Assembly: GCA_017396055.1 (NCBI GenBank)
Contig: JAFQND010000026.1
Span: forward strand, 1-17,799
Direction of reading: 5' to 3'
Length of the DNA stretch: 17,799 bases
Origin: Oscillospiraceae bacterium
GTDB lineage: Bacteria > Bacillota > Clostridia > Oscillospirales > Ruminococcaceae
Shown here: piece after piece, positions 1 through 7,390 of the stretch
How the letters are laid out: each line of letters starts with the position of its first letter
Position numbering within the stretch: position 1 is the stretch's first letter
Program-made: the position numbers and the translations under genes
The notes under the pieces: model-generated
The model's database searches: none
Told to the model about the DNA's origin: nothing
What the model saw: only the letters and a program-made list of their open reading frames with translations

Positions 1-344
<344 letters not shown>

Positions 345-887
345 TTATGCGATGGTGCTCTGCAGTCTGCGCCGCAGAGAATGGACCCGTTCTTTGACCG
401 AACCGTCGATCTCGCTGCCTTCATAACGAAGGACCATGCCGCCCAGAAGCTCGGGGTCGACGATGTTTTTCAGCTCGATCTTTTTACCGGTCTTGGCAGC
501 AAGCTTTTCGGAAAGCTTTGCCTTCTGATCTTCGGTCATGGGAACAGCGGTGGAAGCCTCCACCAGAATGACGCCGTCATGATCACGACAGAGCGTATGG
601 AATTCCTCTGCGATAGCCGGAAAAGCGGCTGCCCTTCCCTTGTCGGCAAGGATCCGCAGGAAATTATACAGGTGCGCTTCGACTTTTCCGCCGAAGGTGG
701 TCTCAAGGATACCGCCCTTTTCGGCAGGGGTCAGCGCGGGAGACGAGAGCATGGTCAGAAACTCGGGAGATTCGCCGAACAGTCCGTTGAGTTCGTCCAG
801 TTCTTTACGTACCGTGTCCAGCACGCCGTCCTCCAGAGCGGCGCCGAAGAGCGCCTCGGCATAGACCTTCTGGATCAGTTCTGCCAT
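345..887 (-). CDS. atpH: F1Fo ATP synthase delta subunit
   Basis: A 180-residue protein of normal length for the F1 delta (OSCP) family. It is the peripheral-stalk cap that joins the b subunits to the top of the alpha/beta hexamer on the cytoplasmic side. The N-terminal half is the expected helical bundle (AELIQKVYAEALFGAALEDG). The C-terminal part has the family signature region around VDPELLGGMVLRYEGSEIDGS and ends in a basic RRRLQSTIA tail. The start codon lies inside the end of atpF (13-bp overlap), which suggests translational coupling and roughly matched expression with subunit b. Position between atpF and atpA is the standard bacterial order. Confidence 0.96.
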   Translation of the reverse strand: MAELIQKVYAEALFGAALEDGVLDTVRKELDELNGLFGESPEFLTMLSSPALTPAEKGGILETTFGGKVEAHLYNFLRILADKGRAAAFPAIAEEFHTLCRDHDGVILVEASTAVPMTEDQKAKLSEKLAAKTGKKIELKNIVDPELLGGMVLRYEGSEIDGSVKERVHSLRRRLQSTIA

Positions 888-1387
888 CCGCCGTCACCTG
901 CACTCTCGATGAAGTCGTCGATCATCCGGCAGTGAGCCTCGTCATCCATGTCCTTCTCGAGGATGGAGCCGGCGGCCAGCAGGGCGATGTCGGCGATCTC
1001 GTTTTTGATCTCATTGACCGCTTTTTTCCGCTCTGCGGCGATCTGATCGTGGGCTCTCGAGATAATACCGGCGGCAGTATCTCTTGCTTCGCTGATCATG
1101 GATTCGGTGCGCAGCTGAGCGCGGCGGGTCGCGTCGCGGACGATATCATCCGCGTCTTTTTTGGCGCTGGCGAGTCTTTCTTCGTACTCGTCCCGCATGG
1201 ACTCGGCCTTTTCCTGGGCCTCATCGGCGCGGGCATAGGTTTCCTCCACCTCTTTCTGCCGGGACTCGATCATCTTCTTGACCGGTTTATAGAGGAATTT
1301 TCTGAGGATGAAGAAGTTTAAAAGAAGGTTCAGGAGCGTAAAGACAAGCTGCCAGCCGTTGATTGAAAATACCGATGCAGTTGGCAT
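875..1387 (-). CDS. atpF: F1Fo ATP synthase b subunit
   Basis: A 170-residue protein with one N-terminal membrane helix (about residues 9-28, rich in Leu and Phe) followed by a long, highly charged helix (about 36-150) suited to a right-handed coiled coil. This is the peripheral stalk that holds alpha/beta static against the rotating c-ring. The start ATG (1387-1385) follows GGGGAGGAACAACAC. The motif FLYKPVKKMIESRQKEVEE just after the membrane helix is typical of bacterial b subunits. The last codons overlap atpH by 13 bp. Only one b-type gene is visible, so a b2 homodimer is likely, as in non-photosynthetic bacteria. Confidence 0.96.
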   Translation of the reverse strand: MPTASVFSINGWQLVFTLLNLLLNFFILRKFLYKPVKKMIESRQKEVEETYARADEAQEKAESMRDEYEERLASAKKDADDIVRDATRRAQLRTESMISEARDTAAGIISRAHDQIAAERKKAVNEIKNEIADIALLAAGSILEKDMDDEAHCRMIDDFIESAGDGGWQN

Positions 1388-1441
1388 TGTGTTGTTCCTC
1401 CCCGCGGGGATGTCCCGCTGAATCTAATGTAATTTCGGAAA

Positions 1442-1738
<297 letters not shown>

Positions 1739-1758
1739 TTAAGTTAGGTTTTGTTCGA

Positions 1759-2478
1759 TCATTCTTCCGGTACGACATTGGATACATATACCATCGTCAG
1801 CATACAGAAGATATACGCCTGGATCACGCCGCTGAACAGGTCAAAATACAGCGAGATAATACCCGGGATACCTGCCTGCAGAAGCGGGATCGGCAGCTTG
1901 ATGGCCGAACTCAGACCGGCGAATGCCCAGTAGATCAGCGTCATGATGGCGCTGCCGCCCAGTACGTTTGCAAAGTGACGCAGCGACATGGACATCGGCG
2001 TCGTGATGATGCCCAGCGCGTTGATGGGCATCATGAAGGAATAGGGCTCGGCAAAGCTGTGCAGATAACCCTTGAAGCCGTTGGCCTTAAAGCCGTAATA
2101 ATGAATAAAGAACGCGGTCACCAGTGCCCAGCACAGAGTCGTGTTGAAGTCCTGGGTGGTGGATCTGAGGCCGATAAAGCTGATCAAGCTTCCCAGAAGG
2201 GAGCTCGCGAACAGTGCCATCAGAAACGGGGTCATGGAAGCAAAGCGCTTGCCCATGGTGTCCTCCACCATGCCGTCCATCATCGTGACCAGCTTTTCAG
2301 CCAGCACCTGTGTACCCTTTTTCGGGATCTTTTCCATCTTATGCGTCAGGATCAGACAGGCGATCAGCAAAAGGCCCGACACGATAAACAGATTGATCAC
2401 TGTTTCTGTAATGATGATGCCGCCGAAAATAGGGATCGTAAAGAATATTCTCGGACCGTCGATACTTACAGTACCCAA
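1759..2478 (-). CDS. atpB: F1Fo ATP synthase a subunit (TTG start)
   Basis: Membrane stator protein that forms the two ion half-channels beside the c-ring. The conserved arginine needed for ion release is Arg167 in the motif SMSLRHFANVLGG, and the last helices contain the usual GVIQAYIFCMLTMVYV. I place the start at a TTG (2478-2476), giving 239 residues, because it lies 7 nt behind a perfect AAAGGAGGTGA. The reading frame stays open further upstream to 2553, with an ATG at 2529-2527, but that ATG directly abuts its GGAGGG and would add an unusual basic N-terminus. It lies 90 nt after the atpI-like gene and 47 nt before atpE. Confidence 0.94.
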   Translation of the reverse strand: MGTVSIDGPRIFFTIPIFGGIIITETVINLFIVSGLLLIACLILTHKMEKIPKKGTQVLAEKLVTMMDGMVEDTMGKRFASMTPFLMALFASSLLGSLISFIGLRSTTQDFNTTLCWALVTAFFIHYYGFKANGFKGYLHSFAEPYSFMMPINALGIITTPMSMSLRHFANVLGGSAIMTLIYWAFAGLSSAIKLPIPLLQAGIPGIISLYFDLFSGVIQAYIFCMLTMVYVSNVVPEE

Positions 2479-2568
2479 ATTGTCACCTCCTTTTTTCCGA
2501 ACTCTGCCGGCGATTTTCACAGAAAGCATCCCTCCGGCAGTCCGGAAAAACACCTTCGATCATGGGGA

Positions 2569-2928
2569 TCAGATCTCCCTGCCCGTCAGGGCAAGAAACA
2601 GATAGGTCAGTCCCGGTGCAAGCATCGGGACCACCACCGCAAAGGGATCCAGCCAGGCAAACCCGGCGGACATGCAAAGTCCTGCCAGTGTCATCCGGCC
2701 CAGATAGCTCTTGAGATGAAGCTTTCTGTCGCCGAACTCGCCCATGCTGACGATCCGCTCGACCGTCTTTTCCCGCAGCCAGGAATTGACCACGGCAAAA
2801 ATCGTTCCCAGCAAAAGGCCGGGCACGGTCTTCCAGCTGAACAGAGAGAAGGTCAGCGTGATCACAAGATACAGCCCGTCCAGGCACAGGGCGCCGATCA
2901 GCACCCGTCTGTATTCACGAACCGCCAA
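2569..2928 (-). CDS. atpI: AtpI-like small membrane protein heading the ATP synthase operon
   Basis: A 119-residue protein with about four hydrophobic segments (around residues 8-30, 35-50, 78-95 and 97-114) separated by a basic cytoplasmic stretch (LREKTVERIV...GDRKLHLKSYLGRM). Sequence in this family is poorly conserved. The assignment rests on length, topology and its place directly upstream of atpB, where Firmicutes carry atpI. AtpI proteins are thought to help c-ring assembly or Mg2+ supply. The start is a TTG; GGGAG lies 9 nt before it, while a closer AAGGA is only 1 nt away, so the exact start is uncertain. The symbol is positional rather than based on a diagnostic motif. Confidence 0.75.
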   Translation of the reverse strand: MAVREYRRVLIGALCLDGLYLVITLTFSLFSWKTVPGLLLGTIFAVVNSWLREKTVERIVSMGEFGDRKLHLKSYLGRMTLAGLCMSAGFAWLDPFAVVVPMLAPGLTYLFLALTGREI

Positions 2929-2991
2929 ATCCTTTCTCTCCCTTCACGTTTGCTTTACGGCTTTTACGCCATCTTTATACGCTTTGTTCAG

Positions 2992-3023
2992 AAAAAGAGG
3001 GAAGGACTTTTCGTCCCTCCCTC
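2992..3023 (-). terminator. Intrinsic terminator in the atp operon leader (possible attenuator)
   Basis: On the minus strand an 11-bp stem (GAGGGAGGGAC with GTCCTTCCCTC, one G-U pair) closes a 5-nt loop and is followed directly by five T residues. It lies about 64 nt before the first atp gene and downstream of the promoter at 3120-3148. It may therefore attenuate the operon, or simply end transcripts of the upstream regulator gene whose stop codon is at 3149. Confidence 0.8.
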
Positions 3024-3068
3024 CGATAATTCCTGTGGGGACAAAGCTGTTTTGATGGAGTTTGATAA

Positions 3069-3096
3069 AGTATAGACAATATCGACAAGATTTTAA
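3069..3096 (-). promoter_or_regulatory. Possible second atp promoter
   Basis: TATACT (3074-3069) is a good -10 box, but the best -35 candidate is only TTAAAA (3096-3091) with a 16-nt spacer. It would start transcription just before the leader terminator. Weaker than the promoter at 3120-3148. Confidence 0.35.
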
Positions 3097-3103
3097 CGAT
3101 ATT
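3078..3103. repeat. Inverted repeat in the atp leader
   Basis: AATATCG and CGATATT form perfect 7-bp arms around a 12-nt AT-rich spacer. The repeat lies just downstream of the main atp promoter and overlaps the -35 area of the weaker one. It could be an operator or an RNA hairpin; no known operator consensus was recognised. Confidence 0.4.
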
Positions 3104-3119
3104 TTCCATCACTATGACC

Positions 3120-3148
3120 AGTATACCACGAAAAAGAGCTTTTGTCCA
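3120..3148 (-). promoter_or_regulatory. Sigma-A promoter of the atp operon
   Basis: TGGACA (3148-3143), a 17-nt spacer, then TATACT (3125-3120). Five of six bases match at each box. It begins directly beyond the stop codon of the ROK-type regulator. A start near 3113 would give a leader of about 185 nt containing a terminator. Confidence 0.75.
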
Positions 3149-4360
3149 TCATAATCCGCCGCGATCGATGAAAAATTCTCTCACAGCGAGGGCTGCGGCG
3201 CCTTTATACAGGTCAAAATCCCTGAAAAGACTGCGCCGGATGATCCCGCCTTCACACTGCGGGAACTGTTTGTTGATCCGTCTGAGGGCCCGTTCGACCG
3301 CCCGCTCGACACCGGTCTCGCCGATGAGGATGAGCCGGTCCGGCGCATATGCCCGTAAAAGAAAATCGTACATCCAGTAATAGGCTTCCTCGATCTCGTT
3401 CAGAAGGGCGATATGATAGGAATCGCTGGGCCGGAAGGAACTCGAACAGAACAGCTTCATCGGATCGGTAAGATCGCGCCGGAACATCTGCTGGACGAAA
3501 TTATATCCCTTCTCAATGCCGGCCTGACGGATCCGGTCCAGGACATACCCTCTGAGCACCTTATAAGCAGGGCTGCTGTTCATTTTTAACAGAGAAGCCG
3601 GTCTTCCGGTACTGCCCCGGTAAAGCTCCCGACAGATGATCACCGCGGTATCCAGATCGCTGTCTGTCCGCAGCACCACCGCGTTCATGGGCGGGACCTC
3701 GCCCGCCGGCCGCAGGTCGATCTCGGCCACAGCCACGCCCTCCGCCACGGTACCGAACGCCATGGGCAGGCTGCAGATCTGCTTCAGCTCCCGCTCGAGC
3801 GGCGAATAATCGATCACCCCTCTGCTGTCGGCCGTGATGCCGAAGGGATTGTGATATTCCGACGAGACACAGACACCCAGACCTGTCAGCATCTCGGGGT
3901 GGAGGTCATTTTTATAGACGATGTCATCATACATCCTGCGGATCGAATCCAGAATCGCCGCAGGATCGTTTTCTTTAGGCAGGGGGCTGGACTGTTTTTC
4001 CACCGTACGGCCCTTGAGGGTACAAAGTCCCAGCGTGATCTGTCCCCCGTCCAGCAGAAGGCCCATCGCCAGCCGGTAGGTCTCGTTGATATCCACCAGG
4101 ATCTTTTTGCGTCCGCGGGCAGCTTTGCCGTCGCCGGCAGGGGGCTGTTCGCCCGTTTCGCGCAGCACGCCGTCGCCGATCATCTCGTTGACGATGATGG
4201 TCACAGCAGCCTTGGTCAGACCTGTTCCTTCGGCAAGGTCCACCCGGCAGGCGGATCCGCTGTTTCTCAGACAGCGCAGGATATACATCCTGTTCTGACG
4301 CTTCAGATCAAGTTTGCTGATACCGGCTGTATCAACTGCCGCTTTCTGTATTTCTTTCAT
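3149..4360 (-). CDS. ROK-family transcriptional regulator with degenerate sugar-kinase domain
   Basis: A 403-residue protein. Residues about 18-75 form a MarR-like winged helix-turn-helix, with LAEGTGLTKAAVTIIVNEMI as the recognition region and a basic glycine-rich wing around GDGKAARGRKK, as in NagC/XylR/Mlc. Residues about 90-403 have the outline of a ROK domain (GLGVCVSSEYHNPFG, LILIGETGVERAVERAL, GAAALAVREFF). The ATP-binding DxGxT motif is replaced by MGLLLDGGQITLG, and the cysteine zinc cluster of ROK proteins is not visible. It is therefore probably a pure regulator rather than a kinase; its ligand is unknown. It is transcribed away from the TVP38-trk-lexA operon and could regulate itself or that operon. 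AAAGGTGAT precedes the ATG. Confidence 0.8.
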   Translation of the reverse strand: MKEIQKAAVDTAGISKLDLKRQNRMYILRCLRNSGSACRVDLAEGTGLTKAAVTIIVNEMIGDGVLRETGEQPPAGDGKAARGRKKILVDINETYRLAMGLLLDGGQITLGLCTLKGRTVEKQSSPLPKENDPAAILDSIRRMYDDIVYKNDLHPEMLTGLGVCVSSEYHNPFGITADSRGVIDYSPLERELKQICSLPMAFGTVAEGVAVAEIDLRPAGEVPPMNAVVLRTDSDLDTAVIICRELYRGSTGRPASLLKMNSSPAYKVLRGYVLDRIRQAGIEKGYNFVQQMFRRDLTDPMKLFCSSSFRPSDSYHIALLNEIEEAYYWMYDFLLRAYAPDRLILIGETGVERAVERALRRINKQFPQCEGGIIRRSLFRDFDLYKGAAALAVREFFIDRGGL

Positions 4361-4396
4361 TCGGCATCACCTTTGTTTAAATTTCTTACTAATTAC

Positions 4397-4425
4397 AGTA
4401 TAACAGCTTTTTATGGTGATTTCAT
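4397..4425 (-). promoter_or_regulatory. Probable promoter of the ROK-type regulator
   Basis: TATACT (4402-4397) with ATGAAA (4425-4420) 17 nt upstream. The -10 is good and the -35 is weak, as often seen where an activator or autoregulation is involved. The inverted repeat TTCATG-7-CATGAA (4421-4439) overlaps the -35. Confidence 0.45.
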
Positions 4426-4439
4426 GTCATTTTCATGAA
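4421..4439. repeat. Inverted repeat between divergent promoters, possible operator
   Basis: Perfect 6-bp arms TTCATG and CATGAA with a 7-nt spacer. It sits over the -35 of the ROK-type regulator and about 50 bp upstream of the opposite promoter, a natural place for a regulator site. The arms are short, so chance is possible. Confidence 0.3.
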
Positions 4440-4486
4440 TGGTTATACAGAATTTTTTGCTTTGAAAACAAATGTTTCGATTTTGC

Positions 4487-4515
4487 TTGACTTTCTTTTC
4501 CCGAAACCGTACAAT
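4487..4515 (+). promoter_or_regulatory. Sigma-A promoter of the TVP38-trk-lexA operon
   Basis: TTGACT (4487-4492), 17-nt spacer, TACAAT (4510-4515). It lies about 40 nt before the first gene, and no other good promoter is evident before lexA, so it probably drives all four genes. Confidence 0.75.
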
Positions 4516-4556
4516 AATATCAGGGTAATATACCATGCCCGCGAAAGGTCTCTGTT

Positions 4557-5282
4557 ATGAAATATTCCGACAAGCTGAAAAAAGCGATCCGCCGGCTGGC
4601 CGGCTGTGTCTCTCTGCTGGCGGCTTTGACGGTCGTTCTTTTCCTTATAAAATATCTGCCCGATCTGAAGGCTGTTTTTCTCAGCAGCGATCCCTCCCAT
4701 GAGATGGAACGGTTTATCGCCGGTCTGGGGTTCTGGGGGCCTGCCGCCCTTGTACTGCTCCAGTCGGTCCAGATCGCGTTTGCTTTTCTGCCCGGCGAGC
4801 CCATCGAGCTGGCCGCAGGTATTCTCTTCGGCGGATTTGCCGGTTCGCTTCTCTGTCTTGCCGGCGTGCTGATCGGCTCTGCCGCCGTATATTTTGCCGT
4901 GTCCCGGCTGGGACATTCGCTGATCGAAAGCTTTCACGACAAACAGGCCATGGGCAGATTTCAGCGCATCCGCGCCTTCCGCGAGGAGAAAAGCGCCGAG
5001 ACCCTGACCTTTTTCCTCTTTCTCATTCCCGGTATCCCGAAGGATTTTCTGACCTTTCTTGCCCCTCTGACCCCCATGAAACCGCTGCGTTTTCTGTTGA
5101 TCTCCACCCTCGGACGGGCTCCCGGCATGTTTATCACCACCTATGCCGGCCAGAGTATTCTGACGGGAGATTACCTCACCGCCGGTATCCTTTACGGTAT
5201 TCTGACGCTGGGCGCCGCCGGCGGATGGTTCTTTTACCGGTATCTGACCAAAAAACATGACGAAAGGCGGTCTTCACCATGA
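4557..5282 (+). CDS. TVP38/TMEM64 (VTT-domain) membrane protein
   Basis: A 241-residue polytopic membrane protein. The first membrane helix is at about residues 13-33. The VTT/DedA-like core starts around FWGPAALVLLQSVQIAF (about 60) and contains the characteristic re-entrant segment FLPGEPIELAAGILFGG. Next come a GVLIGSAAVYFAVSRLG helix, the second re-entrant segment FLIPGIPKDFLTFLAPLTPM, and two C-terminal helices ending in a basic tail. Members of this superfamily are proposed lipid scramblases or flippases, or H+-coupled transporters; the exact substrate is not known. The stop overlaps the next start (ATGA), indicating translational coupling with the trkA gene. AAAGG lies 8 nt before the ATG. 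Confidence 0.88.
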   Translation: MKYSDKLKKAIRRLAGCVSLLAALTVVLFLIKYLPDLKAVFLSSDPSHEMERFIAGLGFWGPAALVLLQSVQIAFAFLPGEPIELAAGILFGGFAGSLLCLAGVLIGSAAVYFAVSRLGHSLIESFHDKQAMGRFQRIRAFREEKSAETLTFFLFLIPGIPKDFLTFLAPLTPMKPLRFLLISTLGRAPGMFITTYAGQSILTGDYLTAGILYGILTLGAAGGWFFYRYLTKKHDERRSSP

Positions 5283-5893
5283 ATATACTGATCGTCGGCT
5301 GCGGCCGTGTGGGCTCTTCTCTGGCCGCCGTGCTGAGCAGCGAAGGCCACGATATCTCGATCGTGGACACCAGCGACCACAGCTTTTCCCTTCTGCCGGA
5401 GGATTTTGACGGTTTTGTCACGGTGGGCTTCCCCACCGACAGCGATGTTCTGCGACGCGCCGGTATCGAAAACTGCGACGCGGTGGCTGCGGTCAGCCCC
5501 GATGACAATGTCAACATCATGGTCTCACAGCTGGCAAAAAAGATCTTCGGCGTCAAAACCGTCATCGCCCGCATCAATGACCCCGCCCGCGAACAGATCT
5601 TCAGCCAGTTCGGTCTGGACACCATCTGTCCCACCAATATCGCCGTCGACTCGGTGAGATCGGCTCTTCTGCGCAGCCAGAGCGCACAGCTTCACTTCGG
5701 CACCGGCTCTATCACCTTCCGCACCGTTCCGGTCCCCGACCGGCTTCTGGGCGCACACACCAACGATATCGTCGAGCCCGACGGAGAAGAGGTCTTTGCG
5801 GTACGCCGCAGCGGCCGCACTATCCTCACCGGTCAGCAGGACGTGGTCCTCTCGGAAGGTGACCAGCTGATCATCGCAAAAATCAGCGATTAA
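5279..5893 (+). CDS. TrkA-type K+ transport regulator (RCK), first copy
   Basis: A 204-residue cytosolic protein. Residues 1-120 are a Rossmann TrkA-N/RCK domain with the dinucleotide loop VGCGRVGSSLA and an acidic residue at the end of the second strand (IVDTSD). Residues about 135-204 are a TrkA-C domain (LLGAHTNDIVEPDGEEVFAVRR...LSEGDQLIIAK). Such subunits form rings under TrkH/KtrB K+ channels and gate them in response to NAD(H) or ATP. No channel gene is in the window. The gene starts inside the stop codon of the TVP38 gene and is followed 11 nt later by a second TrkA. Whether the two form a mixed ring is not known. Confidence 0.9.
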   Translation: MNILIVGCGRVGSSLAAVLSSEGHDISIVDTSDHSFSLLPEDFDGFVTVGFPTDSDVLRRAGIENCDAVAAVSPDDNVNIMVSQLAKKIFGVKTVIARINDPAREQIFSQFGLDTICPTNIAVDSVRSALLRSQSAQLHFGTGSITFRTVPVPDRLLGAHTNDIVEPDGEEVFAVRRSGRTILTGQQDVVLSEGDQLIIAKISD

Positions 5894-5904
5894 GGAGTAA
5901 AAGC

Positions 5905-6564
5905 ATGAAAATAATTGTGGTTGGCGGCGGAAAGATCGGCTATTATCTCTGCCGCACCCTGATCGAACACGGACATGAGCCCGTTCTCATCGAACATGAA
6001 CAGCAGACTGCGGTACGGCTGGCCGACGAGCTGGATATCCCCGTTGTCTGGGGCGACGGCACCCTGATGGAGCCCCTTCGCTCTGCCGGCATTGAGACCG
6101 CCGACGCTCTGGTCGCCGTCACCGGCGATGACGAGAAAAATCTGGTGGCCTGTCAGCTGGCAAAGATGAACTTTGGCATCAAACGGGCGGTCGCCAAGGC
6201 AAACGACCCCAAAAACGCCGACATTATGCGCAACCTCGGCATCGATACCACCATCTCCGCCACCGCCAATATCGCAAAGCTCATCGAACAGGAAGTGGAT
6301 CTTGCCGGTGTCAAACAGCTGATCGCGCTGAATCAGGGCGAAAGCGGCATCTTTGAATTCACCCTCCCGGACGATTACTGTTATGACGGAAAATATCTCG
6401 CCGATATCAGACTTCCCGACCAGTCGATCATCACCGCCATCCAGCGGGGCGGAGAATGTATCATCCCCCGCGGCCGCACGGCTGTCCGCTCGGGCGACCG
6501 GCTTCTGATCATGGCCAAAAACGATGTCATCTATAAGGTACGCGAAAAACTGAAACTCGACTAA
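5905..6564 (+). CDS. trkA: TrkA-type K+ transport regulator (RCK), second copy
   Basis: A 219-residue protein with the same TrkA-N plus TrkA-C layout as its neighbour. Its dinucleotide loop is VGGGKIGYYLC, and the second strand ends in LIEHE, a glutamate typical of NAD(H)-binding TrkA. The motif VVWGDGTLMEPLRSAGIETADALVAVTGDDE is very close to classical TrkA, more so than in the upstream copy, hence the symbol here. AAGGAGTAAAAGC precedes the ATG. Two adjacent single-unit genes mirror the internal duplication of the E. coli TrkA polypeptide. The TrkH/KtrB partner must be encoded elsewhere. Confidence 0.9.
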   Translation: MKIIVVGGGKIGYYLCRTLIEHGHEPVLIEHEQQTAVRLADELDIPVVWGDGTLMEPLRSAGIETADALVAVTGDDEKNLVACQLAKMNFGIKRAVAKANDPKNADIMRNLGIDTTISATANIAKLIEQEVDLAGVKQLIALNQGESGIFEFTLPDDYCYDGKYLADIRLPDQSIITAIQRGGECIIPRGRTAVRSGDRLLIMAKNDVIYKVREKLKLD

Positions 6565-6577
6565 AGGAGGCGCCCTT

Positions 6578-7162
6578 ATGCGCAACGAAAAAGCATCCAA
6601 GATCTATGAGTATATCCGGGCATGCATTCAGGAGCGGGGCTTCTCTCCCACAGTTCGTGAGATCTGTGAAGAAGTGGGCATCAAATCCACCTCCACCGTT
6701 CATCATTATCTCGCCGAGCTGGAGGACGAGGGTCTCATCCAGAAAGACCCGCTGAAAAAGCGCACCATCAAGCTGCCGGGCAGCGCCTCGCTGAGCGTTC
6801 CCCTTCTGGGCACCGTCACCGCCGGTATCCCCATCACCGCCGTGGAAGAGATCGAGGAGTATATCCCCGTGACTAATCTCAGAGGCGACAGCCGCGACTA
6901 TTTCGCCCTGAGAGTATGGGGCGAGAGTATGATCAATGCCGGTATCCAGGACGGCGACATCGTCATTGTCCGCAAGACCCCCACCTGCCGCGACGGCGAT
7001 ATCGTTGTCGCCCTGATCGAGGACTCTGCGACCGTCAAACGCTTCTTCAAAGAAAAGGGATATTTCCGCCTTCAGCCGGAAAACGATGCCTTCGAGCCGA
7101 TCCTCGTCAAGGAAGTGGCCATTCTCGGCAAAGTCGCCGCATTGATCAGAAACTATGAATAA
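6578..7162 (+). CDS. lexA: LexA repressor (SOS regulator, S24 self-cleaving)
   Basis: A 194-residue protein. Residues 1-65 are a LexA-type winged helix (FSPTVREICEEVGIKSTSTVHHYLAELE). Cleavage is expected at Ala82-Gly83 in LLGTVTAGIP. The catalytic dyad is visible: Ser117 in WGESMI and Lys154 in ATVKRFF. LexA represses DNA-damage genes until RecA filaments trigger self-cleavage. It has its own AAAGGAGG site 13 nt after trkA and a terminator after its stop. It is unusual that it appears to be the last gene of a K+-regulator operon and has no visible GAAC-N4-GTTC box just upstream. All functional residues look intact. Confidence 0.95.
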   Translation: MRNEKASKIYEYIRACIQERGFSPTVREICEEVGIKSTSTVHHYLAELEDEGLIQKDPLKKRTIKLPGSASLSVPLLGTVTAGIPITAVEEIEEYIPVTNLRGDSRDYFALRVWGESMINAGIQDGDIVIVRKTPTCRDGDIVVALIEDSATVKRFFKEKGYFRLQPENDAFEPILVKEVAILGKVAALIRNYE

Positions 7163-7170
7163 GCATCCCG

Positions 7171-7197
7171 CGCCCTCTTTTGAGGGCGTTTTTATTT
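7171..7197 (+). terminator. Intrinsic terminator after lexA
   Basis: A 7-bp GC-rich stem (CGCCCTC/GAGGGCG) with a TTTT loop, followed by TTTTTATTT. It ends the TVP38-trk-lexA transcript. Confidence 0.92.
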
Positions 7198-7300
7198 GTC
7201 CGAACTTTCAAAATATGACACGTTTCTCTGTTATTTTCCCGCAGGAAATGTTCAAATCGTTAATTTTATTCTTCAAGAGGAACAAATTAGTCCTTTCCCG

Positions 7301-7329
7301 TTGACATCCCTTCACAGTCATGTTAAGAT
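7301..7329 (+). promoter_or_regulatory. Sigma-A promoter of the licCA-BCCT operon
   Basis: A consensus TTGACA (7301-7306), 17-nt spacer, TAAGAT (7324-7329). It lies about 60 nt before the chosen start codon. Confidence 0.82.
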
Positions 7330-7390
7330 GTTCATAATGATATGATATGTTAGAGAAATGAACGATTTGCTTCGTCAGAAAGGATACCCG

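Noticed and set aside
1975-3075. A 366-codon plus-strand frame opposite atpB and the atpI-like gene
   Set aside because: It has a His/Gln/Arg-rich shadow composition, has no binding site, and lies antisense to conserved ATP synthase genes and the atp leader.
7358-7390. Upstream ATG for the LicC-LicA fusion (11 extra residues)
   Set aside because: It has no Shine-Dalgarno, whereas the ATG at 7391 has AGAAAGGA at good spacing, and the extra residues are not part of the fold.
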